A stretch of DNA of 55,628 nt from Streptomyces mesophilus (GTDB lineage Bacteria > Actinomycetota > Actinomycetes > Streptomycetales > Streptomycetaceae). Location: contig NZ_JAAKZW010000020.1 of assembly GCF_011044995.1 (NCBI RefSeq), forward strand, positions 1 through 55,628, read 5' to 3'. The translations under genes and the position numbers were made by a program. Below are positions 8,598 to 16,959 of this stretch, one piece after another. Under the pieces are notes generated by a model. That model made no database searches and was not told the DNA's origin. It saw only the letters and a program-made list of their open reading frames with translations. Positions within the stretch are counted from its first letter, which is position 1, and each line of letters begins with the position of its first letter.

Positions 8598-9484
8598 ATG
8601 TCTCCTTCCCGGCGGTCGTCGGCGCCCTGTTGGCCATGGGCGGCGCCCTGTTCGCGATCCGCACCCTGCTGCCCAAGCGCCCGGACGTGGTGGAACTGTT
8701 GCGCCGCTCCCCCGTCGCCCCGGTGACAGTGTTCAAGTCCGGCAAGTCATCACCGGCGTGGGCCGAGCAGCTCGGAGCGCGCCTGGTGAAATCACCGGCG
8801 GTTGCCACCCGGCTGCCGAGCCAGGACCTGAAGCTGCTGGGGCAAACGCCAGCCGAACTCGCCGCCAAGTGCGTGGCGTTCGCCGTGCTGGGCCTGTTCC
8901 TGCCGCAGGGCTCCATGCTGCTGGCGGCCGCGGCCGGCGTCGGGCTGCCGCTGCCCATCCCGGTCGGCGCCGCACTCGTGGCCTCGGCGTTCATGGTGTT
9001 CAAGTGCATCGACGACGTCCGTGATGAGGCCAAGGCGTTGCGCCACGAGTACCGGTACGCGGTCATCTCGCTGCTGGAGCGTCTGATGCTGGTCCGCACC
9101 GCCTCTGCAGGGGCGGCCGGCGCGCTGATCCAAGCCGCCTCGGTCGGGGACCGCCAACCGGCCCAGCAGATCCGCGCCGCGCTCGATCACGCCCGGCTCA
9201 CCGGCACGAACGGCTGGACCGCGCTTGAACAACTCGGCCGCGACCTCGGCATCCCGGAACTCTCCCACCCTGCACGCGCCCTGGCCCTGGCCGGCGAGGA
9301 GCGCACCGCCATCAACAACACCTTGTCCAACCAGATCGACTTGTTGCGCACCGCCCTGCACACCGACCGAATGACCCGCGCCAACCAAGCGAGCGAGCAG
9401 ATGGAGCTGCCCATCCTCGCCGTGGGTCTGAGTTTGGTGCTCTTCATGGTCGTGCCCGCCATGGTGCGGATCCTCAACATCTGA
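8594..9484 (+). CDS. tadC: TadC-like pilus assembly membrane protein (type II secretion F domain)
   Basis: A 296-aa partner of TadB. It has an N-terminal transmembrane segment, a central pair of helices (about 93-135), a cytoplasmic F-domain helical bundle (from YRYAVISLLERLMLVRTASAGAAGALIQAA to the Glu-rich LAGEERTAINNTLSNQIDLL), and a final transmembrane helix (ILAVGLSLVLFMVVPAMVRI). The ATG at 8594 overlaps the tadB stop by 4 bases. With CpaF and TadB this completes the motor and platform of a Gram-positive Tad pilus. Confidence 0.88.
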   Translation: MNVSFPAVVGALLAMGGALFAIRTLLPKRPDVVELLRRSPVAPVTVFKSGKSSPAWAEQLGARLVKSPAVATRLPSQDLKLLGQTPAELAAKCVAFAVLGLFLPQGSMLLAAAAGVGLPLPIPVGAALVASAFMVFKCIDDVRDEAKALRHEYRYAVISLLERLMLVRTASAGAAGALIQAASVGDRQPAQQIRAALDHARLTGTNGWTALEQLGRDLGIPELSHPARALALAGEERTAINNTLSNQIDLLRTALHTDRMTRANQASEQMELPILAVGLSLVLFMVVPAMVRILNI

Positions 9485-9510
9485 CCCGCCGACTGCCCAA
9501 GGAGCAGACC

Positions 9511-9711
9511 GTGTTCACTACGCCCCTCGCCCGCATGATCGCTGCTGTCCGCCGTCACTTCACCAAGGTGCGCTCGGCTGCGAGGGATGCCGGCTACTCG
9601 GTCACCGAGTGGGCCGCCATCACTGCCTTTGGCGGTCTCATCGCCGGTGCCATCTACGTGGCCATCAACACGAAGGCGCAGGAGAAGATCGCCCAGATCA
9701 TGGGGATCTGA
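9511..9711 (+). CDS. Flp-type pilin candidate, 66 aa
   Basis: A small protein with a basic amphipathic N-terminus (about 1-25), a hydrophobic helix starting near residue 31 (SVTEWAAITAFGGLIAGAIYVAI) and a short charged tail. Size, a single helix preceded by a basic segment, and location directly after tadC match Flp pilins. The Glu within VTEWAA may be the conserved E+5 found after prepilin peptidase cleavage, but a classic G-x4-E processing site is only approximate (GYSVTEW). AAGGAG at 9499-9504 sets the GTG start. No prepilin peptidase gene is visible in the window, so processing would need one elsewhere. Confidence 0.75.
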   Translation: MFTTPLARMIAAVRRHFTKVRSAARDAGYSVTEWAAITAFGGLIAGAIYVAINTKAQEKIAQIMGI

Positions 9712-9713
9712 CC

Positions 9714-10127
9714 ATGCCCCCACACCGCTTCCCGCGAACGTGGCGCCTATGGCACTGGCTGCGTCGCCGCGGCGATCGCGGCGGCGGCGTCATCGACTTC
9801 GCCGTGGCTTTCCCGCTGCTGGTCATCCTCGCGCTGATGGCGATCGAGACGGGCTTGTACTTCCATGCCCGCTCGGTGGCCTCGCACGCCGCGCAGGCCG
9901 GCGTCGATGCCGGGCGCGCCCACGACGCCGAAGCTGGCGCCGGCGCGGAGGCCGCACGGGACTTCCTGGCGCAGACCGGAAAGTCAGTGGAGGACGCAGA
10001 GGTGGCTGTGGACACCGACGGCGACCAGATCGCCGTCACCGTGACCGGCAAGGTCTCCAGCCTGGTGCCTGGGCTGTCCTACACCATCGAACAGCGCGTT
10101 CAGGGTCCCGTGGAGGAGTTTCGGTGA
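9714..10127 (+). CDS. TadE-like pseudopilin
   Basis: This 137-aa protein has a very basic N-terminus (RTWRLWHWLRRRGDRG) followed by a TadE motif: GGGVIDFAVAFPLLVILALMAIETGLYFHARSVASHAA, where a TadE-type transmembrane helix is followed by a helical stretch and a small beta domain (about 95-135). TadE proteins are minor pilins or pseudopilins of Tad systems. The GTGA overlap with the next gene shows that the three TadE-like genes are translated together. Confidence 0.82.
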   Translation: MPPHRFPRTWRLWHWLRRRGDRGGGVIDFAVAFPLLVILALMAIETGLYFHARSVASHAAQAGVDAGRAHDAEAGAGAEAARDFLAQTGKSVEDAEVAVDTDGDQIAVTVTGKVSSLVPGLSYTIEQRVQGPVEEFR

Positions 10128-10612
10128 GCCACCGACGAGCCCCTGCGGCATGGAGTGCGGCAGACCTACGGGCTGCTCACCGGGCCTGCTTGTGGGAACG
10201 CCTGCGACAGGACCATGGGAGCGCCGCGCTGAGCCTGGCCATCTTCGCCCCGGTGCTGGTCGCCCTGCTGTGCATGATGGCAATCGCCGGGCGGATCCAA
10301 CTCGCTCAAGGGGTCGCCGATGCGGCCGCACGAGATGCAGCGCGGACCGCGTCCCTAGCCGACATACCGGCCGAGGCTGAAGGCGCCGCGCGTGACGCCG
10401 CGTTGGCCTCCTTGCAACGCTCGGGCATGACGTGCGCCGACATCGACGTCGCGCTCCAGACGCAAGAGGGCACGCTGGGCACGAGCGGCACCGTCACCGC
10501 CACCGTGTCCTGCACCGCGCCCCTGGACGACATCGCGTTCCCAGGAGTGCCCGGGGCCAAGACGCTCAGCGCCACCATGACCAGCGTGATCGACGAATGG
10601 CGCGCCTCATGA
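10124..10612 (+). CDS. TadE-like pseudopilin 2
   Basis: A GTG start overlapping the preceding stop gives 162 aa. An N-terminal cytoplasmic segment of about 37 residues is followed by DHGSAALSLAIFAPVLVALLCMMAIAGR, the TadE transmembrane motif, and RIQLAQGVADAAARDAARTASL, the typical post-helix amphipathic stretch. The C-terminal part contains a cysteine pair (MTCADID and ATVSCTA) that could form a disulfide outside the membrane. It is the second of three consecutive TadE-like genes. Confidence 0.82.
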   Translation: MSHRRAPAAWSAADLRAAHRACLWERLRQDHGSAALSLAIFAPVLVALLCMMAIAGRIQLAQGVADAAARDAARTASLADIPAEAEGAARDAALASLQRSGMTCADIDVALQTQEGTLGTSGTVTATVSCTAPLDDIAFPGVPGAKTLSATMTSVIDEWRAS

Positions 10613-11055
10613 TCCAAACCTGGACCTTGGCGGCATGCCGGCTGCGACGCCGACACGATCGCGGGTCGGTTGAGATCGCCATGCCGATCATCGCGCTGAC
10701 CCTGTTCGTCATTTTGGGTCTGGTTCTGGACGGCGGCGGCGCGCTGAACGCGAACTCGCGGGCAGCGTATGTCGCACAGGAAGCAGCGCGGGCTGGCGCG
10801 CAGCGCATCGATCCCGGTGCGGCTATCACCGGTGAGGCGATCGTCGTCGACCCGGATGCCGCGACAGCCGCCGCCCAGGACTACCTCGCCGCGCACGACC
10901 TGGAGGGCACCACCAGCGTCTCCGCCGACGGCAAAACCCTGTTCGTTCAGGTCACCGGCACGTACGACACCACCTTTGCCTCCCTGATCGGCTATGACAC
11001 GCTGCCGGTCACCGGGGAAGGCCAGGCCACCTTGCTCCACCAGCCCGGAGGCTGA
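10609..11055 (+). CDS. TadE/TadG-like pseudopilin 3
   Basis: A 148-aa protein starting with an ATGA overlap. A basic N-terminus (LRRRHDRGSVEIAMPI) leads into the transmembrane helix (IALTLFVILGLVLDGGGAL) and AYVAQEAARAGAQRI, the TadE-type amphipathic segment. The D-G-G-G-A-L after the helix is reminiscent of TadG-type proteins (helix followed by DGG). The C-terminal half is a small beta domain. It ends six bases before the LysM-BTAD gene. Confidence 0.8.
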   Translation: MIQTWTLAACRLRRRHDRGSVEIAMPIIALTLFVILGLVLDGGGALNANSRAAYVAQEAARAGAQRIDPGAAITGEAIVVDPDAATAAAQDYLAAHDLEGTTSVSADGKTLFVQVTGTYDTTFASLIGYDTLPVTGEGQATLLHQPGG

Positions 11056-11061
11056 AGCCAA

Positions 11062-14000
11062 ATGAAGATTCTTGGGCGCGTACTGGCCGCCCTGCTGCGC
11101 CTGATCGCCGTGGCCTCGGTCGTCGCCGGTGTGCCCATCCTGCTCCTGGTCCTCAGCCGCGAACTGGACGCCTCACCCCTGCCCTCGACGCTGCCCACGC
11201 TCGGCGAGGTCGTCGACGCCGTGATGGCCCCCGATGACGGGAAGTTTCTGATCGGCGTACTCCTCGCGGTGGCCTGGGTGGTGTGGTTGTGGCTCACCAT
11301 CCCCCTCCTGGTCGAAATCGTCGCGGTACTGCTGCGTCGCTCCACACCCCGCCTGCCCGGTATGCGCACGGGCCAGCGGTTGGCCGCCTACATCCTGGGC
11401 GGCCTGCTGCTCGCCTCGCCGGCGGCGGCCGCGGCTGCGGCTACCCCGGCGCACGCCGTCACGCTGTCCCTTGAGGACCGCGCGACGGCGGCACCCGCAG
11501 CCCAGCCCGAAGCCACCGACGGGCCGGCGGTACCTTCGCAGGCGATGGCCGGGCAGCAGACGCACCAGGTGCGCGAGCCAGGGGTGTTGGCGTACGACCT
11601 AGCCGAGGAGCGTCTCGACGAGGGCCTGCGATGGAGTGAACTGGCAGACCTCAACCCGGATCTACATATCACCGGCGCAGCAACGGAACTCCCGGTCGGT
11701 AGCGTGCTGAAGCTCCCCGCCGATGCTCGTCCCGAGGCGAACATCGACACGCGTGCCCAGAGCAAGCACACGCAGGTGGCCCCTTCCGCATCGCCCACGC
11801 AGAACAAGCCCACCGCCCAAGCTCAGGAGAACGCCGGCGCTGCGGAGCACGAGCGTGTGGTCGAGCCGGGCGACAGCCTGAGCGGCATCGCGAAGGAAGA
11901 GACCGGCGACGCGACTTCCTGGCCCGAGCTCTACGAGGAGAACAAGGGGCAACCACAGCCGCACGGGCACACATTCACCGACCCGGACCTGATCTACCCC
12001 GGTCAGAGCCTGACGCTGCCGGCCGGGTGGAAGGCATCGAGCGACAACGATGCCCCTGGCGAGGACAACGACCACGACGAGCCGACGAACCCTCCAGCGG
12101 ACCTGGGCGACAGGGATGCGTCGGGCGACGAAGCCTCGCCTTCGGCCGCCCCGGACGACCGCGAATCCGCGACCCCCGACGACGACTCCGACGAGGCGGC
12201 GCCGGCTCCGGACGCCCCTACGTATCCCTCGCAGAGCGCAGAGGCCCCGCAGAAGCCGACGGCCGAGCCGTCGGCGTCCGAGTCCGCCAAGGAGGGCAGC
12301 GCCGTGGTGCCGCCGCCGAGCGCCAGCACCCCACCGTCGGCAAGTACACCCCCAGGGACCTCCAACAGCCCGTCGGCGACGCCGACCACGTCGCAGCGCT
12401 CGGTGGACCTTCGCCTAGTTGCGGGCGCCGGTCTGCTGCTGGCCACCGGCATCGCAGCCGCGCTGGCGACGCGCCGGGCACTGCAGCGTCGGCGCCGAGG
12501 CCCCGGGAAAACAATCGCGATCGCCAAGGAGCCCTCGGCGGCTGAGGCTCAGCTCGTCGCGGCCGCCGACGAGGCTCCCGCACGGCAACTGGACCGCGCG
12601 CTGCGGACGTTGGCCCTCGCCGCCGACGAGGACGGGATGGACCTGCCGCAGTTCGCCGCGGCACGCATCACACCGCGCACCCTTCAGGTGCTGCCCATCG
12701 ACCCCACCACCACCCCGCTGGCGCCGTTCGCCACCGGCTCCGACGGATGGTGGACCCTGGCCGAGGGTGCGCAGCTCATCTCGGATGAGGACGCGCAGTC
12801 AATTGTTCCGCCGTATCCGGGACTGGTCACGCTCGGCTCCAGTCCCAGTGGCGATCTCGTGCTGGTAAATCTGCCGCAGCTCCAAGTCGTACTGCTGGAG
12901 GGCGAGCCGACCGATATCGAGGAGGTCCTCACCGCACTGGCCCTGGAGCTGACTGAGGCTCCGTGGGCGCAGCATGCCGAGCTGGTCACCACCGGCTTCG
13001 GTGCCGAGCTGCAGGGGCTGCTGCCGTCGTCGCGCATCGCGTACGCCCGCACCGGTGGGCACGCGGCCCGCGACCTCGCCGAACGGCTCTTGTCAGCGCA
13101 GCAGTTCCCCGAGGAAGCCCACCAGCTCTACCTGTTGTGCGCCAAGACCCTGGATGCAGACTCCGGATGGCTGCTCGCCGAAGCCTTCGCCAACGCTGGT
13201 GAGGTTCCTTTCGCGTTGGTCGCACCGGCCGCCGGGGTCTCCCAGTTCTTCCCGCACGCGCAGGTCCTGGACGCCTCCGCCGACGGCGCGCAGTTGGTGG
13301 ATGTGCTTGACCTGCCCCTGACGCTGCAGCGTCTCGAGCACAGTGCTTACCAGCAGATCGTCACCACGTTCCAGGTCGCCAACCAGCCCGCCACACCCGC
13401 CGAGGGCCCCTGGCGGAACGTGCCCGGCGAACCCGAGGCGCACCAGGAACCGGCCACGCGCACCGCGGACGTGCCGGTGATCGTCCCAAGGCCCGCGGTG
13501 ACGGTGGCGGCCGCAACCGACGACCAGGCAGCGGAGCCGACATCGATCCCCGCGGCATTTCGAGCGCCAGCGACGGACACGGCCGGGCTGCGCCTCATGC
13601 CCTCCCCCACGCCCACCCCCGGCGGCACCCAAATCGGCAACATCGAAGCGGGGGCCGCCGGCGAAATGGAAGCGCGCTCCCCAATCGGTGCGACGTCCGT
13701 ACACCCGCCTGCCGCGCCCGCCACCGACCACACGGCGCCGCCTGCTGGTCGGGGCGAGACTGACGTCCAGGAGCTACATGTGCCGGAGATCAGAGTCCTG
13801 GGCCCGGTGGATGTCACCGAGCTGGCGTCCAGCAGCAAGGGCCCGCGTCTCGCACAGCTGGCCGCATTGCTCTACTTCAAGCCCGACCGGGATGCCGACG
13901 TGCTGTGCGAGGACATGAGCCCCACCGAGCCGTGGAGCCGGGAGACCCTCAGCGCCCGCATGACGGACCTGCGCACCCGTCTCGGCAAGGACCCCGACGG

Positions 14001-14526
14001 CGAGCTGTACGTGCCGCGGCGCACCTCGAGGGACGATCCGTTCCGAATCTCCCCCAAGCTGCGCTGCGACTGGACATGGTTCCAGCAACTCGCGGAACAG
14101 GGACTGTCCGCAGGGCAAGACGGACTGGCCGTGCTGGAGAAGGCACTGCAACTGGTGCGCGGCCGACCCTTCGGCTCCCACCCGCTGCCCTGGTGCGACC
14201 CGCTGCGCCAGGAGATGTCTGTGCGGATCGTCGACGTGGCGCACACCGTCGCCACCTGGCGCATGGCCCCTGGCACTGCGCAGGACCTGGCGGCTGCACG
14301 ACAAGCCGTCACCGTGGGCCTGACTGCCGAGGAAACTTCCGAGGTTCTGTACCGGGATTGGATGCGCATCGAGCACGCGCTCGGCAACCGACCGGGCCTG
14401 CACACCGCGATCACACGCTTGCAGACAATGAACCGTGCGCTGCACGCCGACCTGGAGCCGGAGACCGAGGCACTCGTCGACGCATTGATGTCGGCCACCG
14501 GCGGTGCAGACGCGCACTCGCGCTGA
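11062..14526 (+). CDS. multi-pass LysM protein with C-terminal BTAD (SARP-type) domain
   Basis: Domain order in the 1154 residues: three N-terminal transmembrane helices (about 8-30, 55-80, 106-125); a degenerate LysM-like domain (about 170-219); a better LysM (about 263-322, with VVEPGDSLSGIA and YPGQSLTLP); a Pro/Ser/Thr/Asp-rich stretch; a fourth transmembrane helix (about 449-470) followed by RRALQRRRR; a long cytoplasmic region; and from about residue 907 a winged-helix plus BTAD region (PEIRVLGPVDV... then VLYRDWMRIEHALG). With the N-terminus inside, three helices put LysM outside and the fourth brings BTAD into the cytoplasm. LysM binds peptidoglycan; BTAD domains regulate transcription in AfsR/DnrI proteins. 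A wall-sensing or pilus-linked regulatory role is inferred. Its 3' end has a broken second copy at 26637-26974. Confidence 0.88.
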   Translation: MKILGRVLAALLRLIAVASVVAGVPILLLVLSRELDASPLPSTLPTLGEVVDAVMAPDDGKFLIGVLLAVAWVVWLWLTIPLLVEIVAVLLRRSTPRLPGMRTGQRLAAYILGGLLLASPAAAAAAATPAHAVTLSLEDRATAAPAAQPEATDGPAVPSQAMAGQQTHQVREPGVLAYDLAEERLDEGLRWSELADLNPDLHITGAATELPVGSVLKLPADARPEANIDTRAQSKHTQVAPSASPTQNKPTAQAQENAGAAEHERVVEPGDSLSGIAKEETGDATSWPELYEENKGQPQPHGHTFTDPDLIYPGQSLTLPAGWKASSDNDAPGEDNDHDEPTNPPADLGDRDASGDEASPSAAPDDRESATPDDDSDEAAPAPDAPTYPSQSAEAPQKPTAEPSASESAKEGSAVVPPPSASTPPSASTPPGTSNSPSATPTTSQRSVDLRLVAGAGLLLATGIAAALATRRALQRRRRGPGKTIAIAKEPSAAEAQLVAAADEAPARQLDRALRTLALAADEDGMDLPQFAAARITPRTLQVLPIDPTTTPLAPFATGSDGWWTLAEGAQLISDEDAQSIVPPYPGLVTLGSSPSGDLVLVNLPQLQVVLLEGEPTDIEEVLTALALELTEAPWAQHAELVTTGFGAELQGLLPSSRIAYARTGGHAARDLAERLLSAQQFPEEAHQLYLLCAKTLDADSGWLLAEAFANAGEVPFALVAPAAGVSQFFPHAQVLDASADGAQLVDVLDLPLTLQRLEHSAYQQIVTTFQVANQPATPAEGPWRNVPGEPEAHQEPATRTADVPVIVPRPAVTVAAATDDQAAEPTSIPAAFRAPATDTAGLRLMPSPTPTPGGTQIGNIEAGAAGEMEARSPIGATSVHPPAAPATDHTAPPAGRGETDVQELHVPEIRVLGPVDVTELASSSKGPRLAQLAALLYFKPDRDADVLCEDMSPTEPWSRETLSARMTDLRTRLGKDPDGELYVPRRTSRDDPFRISPKLRCDWTWFQQLAEQGLSAGQDGLAVLEKALQLVRGRPFGSHPLPWCDPLRQEMSVRIVDVAHTVATWRMAPGTAQDLAAARQAVTVGLTAEETSEVLYRDWMRIEHALGNRPGLHTAITRLQTMNRALHADLEPETEALVDALMSATGGADAHSR

Positions 14527-14531
14527 CCCCC

Positions 14532-14555
14532 TGGTCTGCGCCTGATGCACAGACC
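14532..14555 (+). terminator. possible terminator hairpin after the LysM-BTAD gene
   Basis: GGTCTG at 14533-14538 can pair with CAGACC about 11 bases later. The stem is short and there is no T-run, so this is only a weak candidate. It is missing from the otherwise similar sequence after the degenerate copy near 26.98 kb. Confidence 0.3.
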
Positions 14556-14648
14556 ATGCGCAGTGCGCTCAGGTGCGGGTTTGGGGCGCGCCGGAAGTGG
14601 AGCGTGGCGGCGCGAGTGGTGTTCGCACAGCTCGTTCTGTGGAAGTCC

Positions 14649-16417
14649 GGAACATCCCCGCGGTTGCGGGGCGACACAAAAGGGCCCCAGGACGACCGCG
14701 TGGTCGCGGACCAACCCCGCAGGCGCGGGGCGACCTGCACCGTCAGGCCGCGGCGTTCGACGCGTACGGGCCCCAGTCACGCGGCAACGCATCAGCGATC
14801 GGGAAGGGCTCGTTGTCGTCCGGATGCTCCCCGCGGGCACGGGGCCACCAGGGACCGGACGAAAGGGACTTGCCGAGAAGCGGAAGACCCCCGCAGGCCG
14901 GGGCAGCTGGCGGAGGTACCTCCCGGGGGGGAGGTACCGGGAAGAGAACCCCACCGGCGCGCGGGCCACCCGCGGTAGTTGTTCGAGCCCAGGTTGATGA
15001 CCGGAAGATCCCCACAGGCGCAGGGCAACTTGACGTACGAGCCGAGCAAGGGCTGCGCGCAGGGAGCATCCCCGCAGGCGAAGGGGCGACTGGACAGGCT
15101 GGTCCACTCGCGTACGACCGTTCCGGACCATCCCCGCAAGGGCGGGGGCGACGTCGCGCTCGGCGGACTGCTCACCGTGGACGCCGGACCATCCCCGCAG
15201 GCGCGGGGGGGGCAACCCGTCATGGGCCCGGAAGTCGGCGGTGTCCTGCGGACCATCCCCGCAGGCGCGGGGGCAACCATCGCAGCACCACCACCCTCCC
15301 GGACTTGGCCGGACCATCCCCGCAGGCGCGGGGGCAACTCCTTCACCAACTCCCGGTCGGTCACCTGCTCCGGACCATCCCCGCAGGCGCGGGGGCGACG
15401 TGGACCTCTTCCCACGGACCATCCCCGCAGGCGCAGGGGCGACGTCTTCCGCCGCCTGGACGACATGTTCCAGTTCGGACCATCCCCGCAGGCGCAGGGG
15501 CGACGTGCACCCGGCCCACACCTCGCGCACGGCCTGCGGACCATCCCCGCAGGCGCGGGGCGACGTCGGTGTCGGTGCTGCACAGGTGCAGGAGTTCCGG
15601 ACCATCCCCGCAGGCGCGGGAGCGACGGGGGCGGAGGCGGCGAGTTCGATGGCGGCTTCGGACCATCCCCGCAGGCGCAGGGGCGACGCCCATAGCGCAC
15701 CCTACCGGTTGACCGTGCATGGACCATCCCCGCGGGCGCGGGGGCGAGGCCGCGGACGTAGCTGCCCAGCAGGGCGCCGACGGACCATCCCCGCAGGCGC
15801 GGGGGCGACGTCGGCGTCCTTGCCGAGACGCGTACGCAGGTCCGGACCATCCCCGCAGGCGCGGGGGCGACCGCAGTGCAGCCGGGCACGAAGGGGAGCA
15901 CGCAGGACCATCCCCGCAGGCGCGGGGCAACTCGAACTCGCCCTCCTTCACGCCCTCTACGAACGGACCATCCCCGCAGGCGCGGGGGCGACGGTCGGGC
16001 CACGGGGGTCGGAGGATCCGGACGCGGACCATCCCCGCAGGCGCGGGGGCGACTGGGAAAGAGTCCAGGTCGTGGTGCCGCTCGAGGGACCATCCCCGCA
16101 GGCGCGGGGGCGACGGAATGTACCCCAGGCGGAAGAGCGTCGCGAACGGACCATCCCCGCAGGCGCGGGGCGACTCCGCGTCCTTGATTTCGAGGCCGGA
16201 CAGGCTCGGACCATCCCCGCATGCGCGGGGGCGACCCGTTGATGTCAGTACCGTGTGTCCGCCATGCAGGACCATCCCCGCAGGCGCGCGGGCGACGACG
16301 CGGCGATCCAGAAGGACGCCACGATGTTCGGACCATCCCCGTAGGCGCGGGGGCGACAAGACGCTCCTTGGGGCGGGTGACCAGCCAGGCGGACCATCCC
16401 CGCAGGTGCGGGGCGAC
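14649..16417 (-). CRISPR. type I-E CRISPR array, about 30 repeats, transcribed on the minus strand
   Basis: The repeat, in the direction of cas transcription, begins GTCGCCCCCGCGCCTGCG and ends GGGGATGGTCCG (29 nt with the last G). Spacing is almost always 61 bases, with 32-33-nt spacers. Repeat starts (plus-strand GGACC or its variants) are at about 14649, 14708, 14763, 14822, 14882, 14943, 15003, 15063, 15125, 15186, 15250, 15311, 15372, 15416, 15477, 15538, 15599, 15660, 15721, 15782, 15844, 15905, 15965, 16026, 16087, 16148, 16208, 16269, 16330 and 16391. The eight repeats before 15125 are increasingly degenerate, as expected for the old distal end. The last base before GGACC is usually C, consistent with a PAM-derived final repeat base. 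One spacer (15400-15415) is only 16 nt. The leader-proximal repeat is at 16391. Confidence 0.97.
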
Positions 16418-16445
16418 ACGAAGCGGATGCGGTTCTTTCGCGGGA

Positions 16446-16710
16446 GGTGACGGTTTTCGTTTGGTTGGACTTTGGTCGCGCGGAGAGGATGAGTCCGTCG
16501 AAGTCGACGGATTGCCAGCGGTTTCGGCCCGCGGTGCGGACTACCCATCCCTGCTCGCTTGGTGGCTGGTTCAATGAGGATGGCTTGACCGTCGCCGATG
16601 CGGGTGGCCAGTACGTCCCAGAGCCGGTCTCGGACACGGCGGTTGGGGTTGTCGACGAACACGCCTGGGCTTGCTTCGACCATCCTGCGTGTGCGGTGTC
16701 CTCGGAGTCC
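16446..16710 (-). pseudogene. cas2: cas2 (type I-E) remnant, 5'-deleted and frameshifted
   Basis: Reading the minus strand from 16710, GLRGHRTRRMVEASPGVF and RVRDRLWDVLATRIGDGQAIL match the body of Cas2e (usual pattern GLRG-LTRW--E-S-GVFVG---RVR--LW). The first 11 or so codons, including the catalytic-site strand and start, are missing. Near 16560-16572 the frame changes; the remainder of Cas2e (SEQGWVVRTAGR, then WQSVDFDGLILSARP) continues in another frame and runs without a stop into the first CRISPR repeat. The gene cannot make a normal Cas2. Confidence 0.85.
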
Positions 16711-16953
16711 CCAGCACATGGTGGCGCCAGAGTCGGCGAGCAGGCGGATGGCACCGTGGGTGACGCGGGTGCCTGGGCCGAGGAGCATGACCGCCACCAT
16801 GGCGGCGGGGACTCGGACGGTCTGCTGTTTGTTGATGATGACGACGGCGTTCTCGTCGCGGTCCAGGTGGCTGCGTTCGACGTAGACGCTGGAGGCGCGG
16901 TCAGCGATGCGGTGTAGGTCTTGAGGATCGGCTTTCCACCAGATGTCGGGCAC
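16711..16953 (-). pseudogene. cas1: cas1 (type I-E) remnant, first 81 codons only
   Basis: From a GTG at 16953, seven bases after the cas6e stop, the frame encodes an excellent Cas1e N-terminus: WWKADPQDLHRIADRASSVYVER, VRVPAAMVAVMLLGPGT and RVTHGAIRLLADSGATMCW. After residue 81 it passes directly into cas2 sequence. About 230 residues are missing, including all the metal-binding Glu, His and Asp residues of the integrase active site. The junction is at about 16710/16711 and is in frame, so a Cas1-Cas2 chimera could be translated, but it cannot be an active integrase. Confidence 0.88.
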
Positions 16954-16959
16954 GGGCGC

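Noticed and set aside
14792..16336. Several long open frames on both strands across the CRISPR array (up to about 500 codons)
   Set aside because: They repeat motifs such as RACGDGP or DHPRRRG at 61-base steps, the translation of CRISPR repeats, and have no start sites or domain content.
16560..16572. Programmed frameshift to make a functional Cas2
   Set aside because: No slippery heptamer or downstream structure was seen, and the start of cas2 is already deleted.
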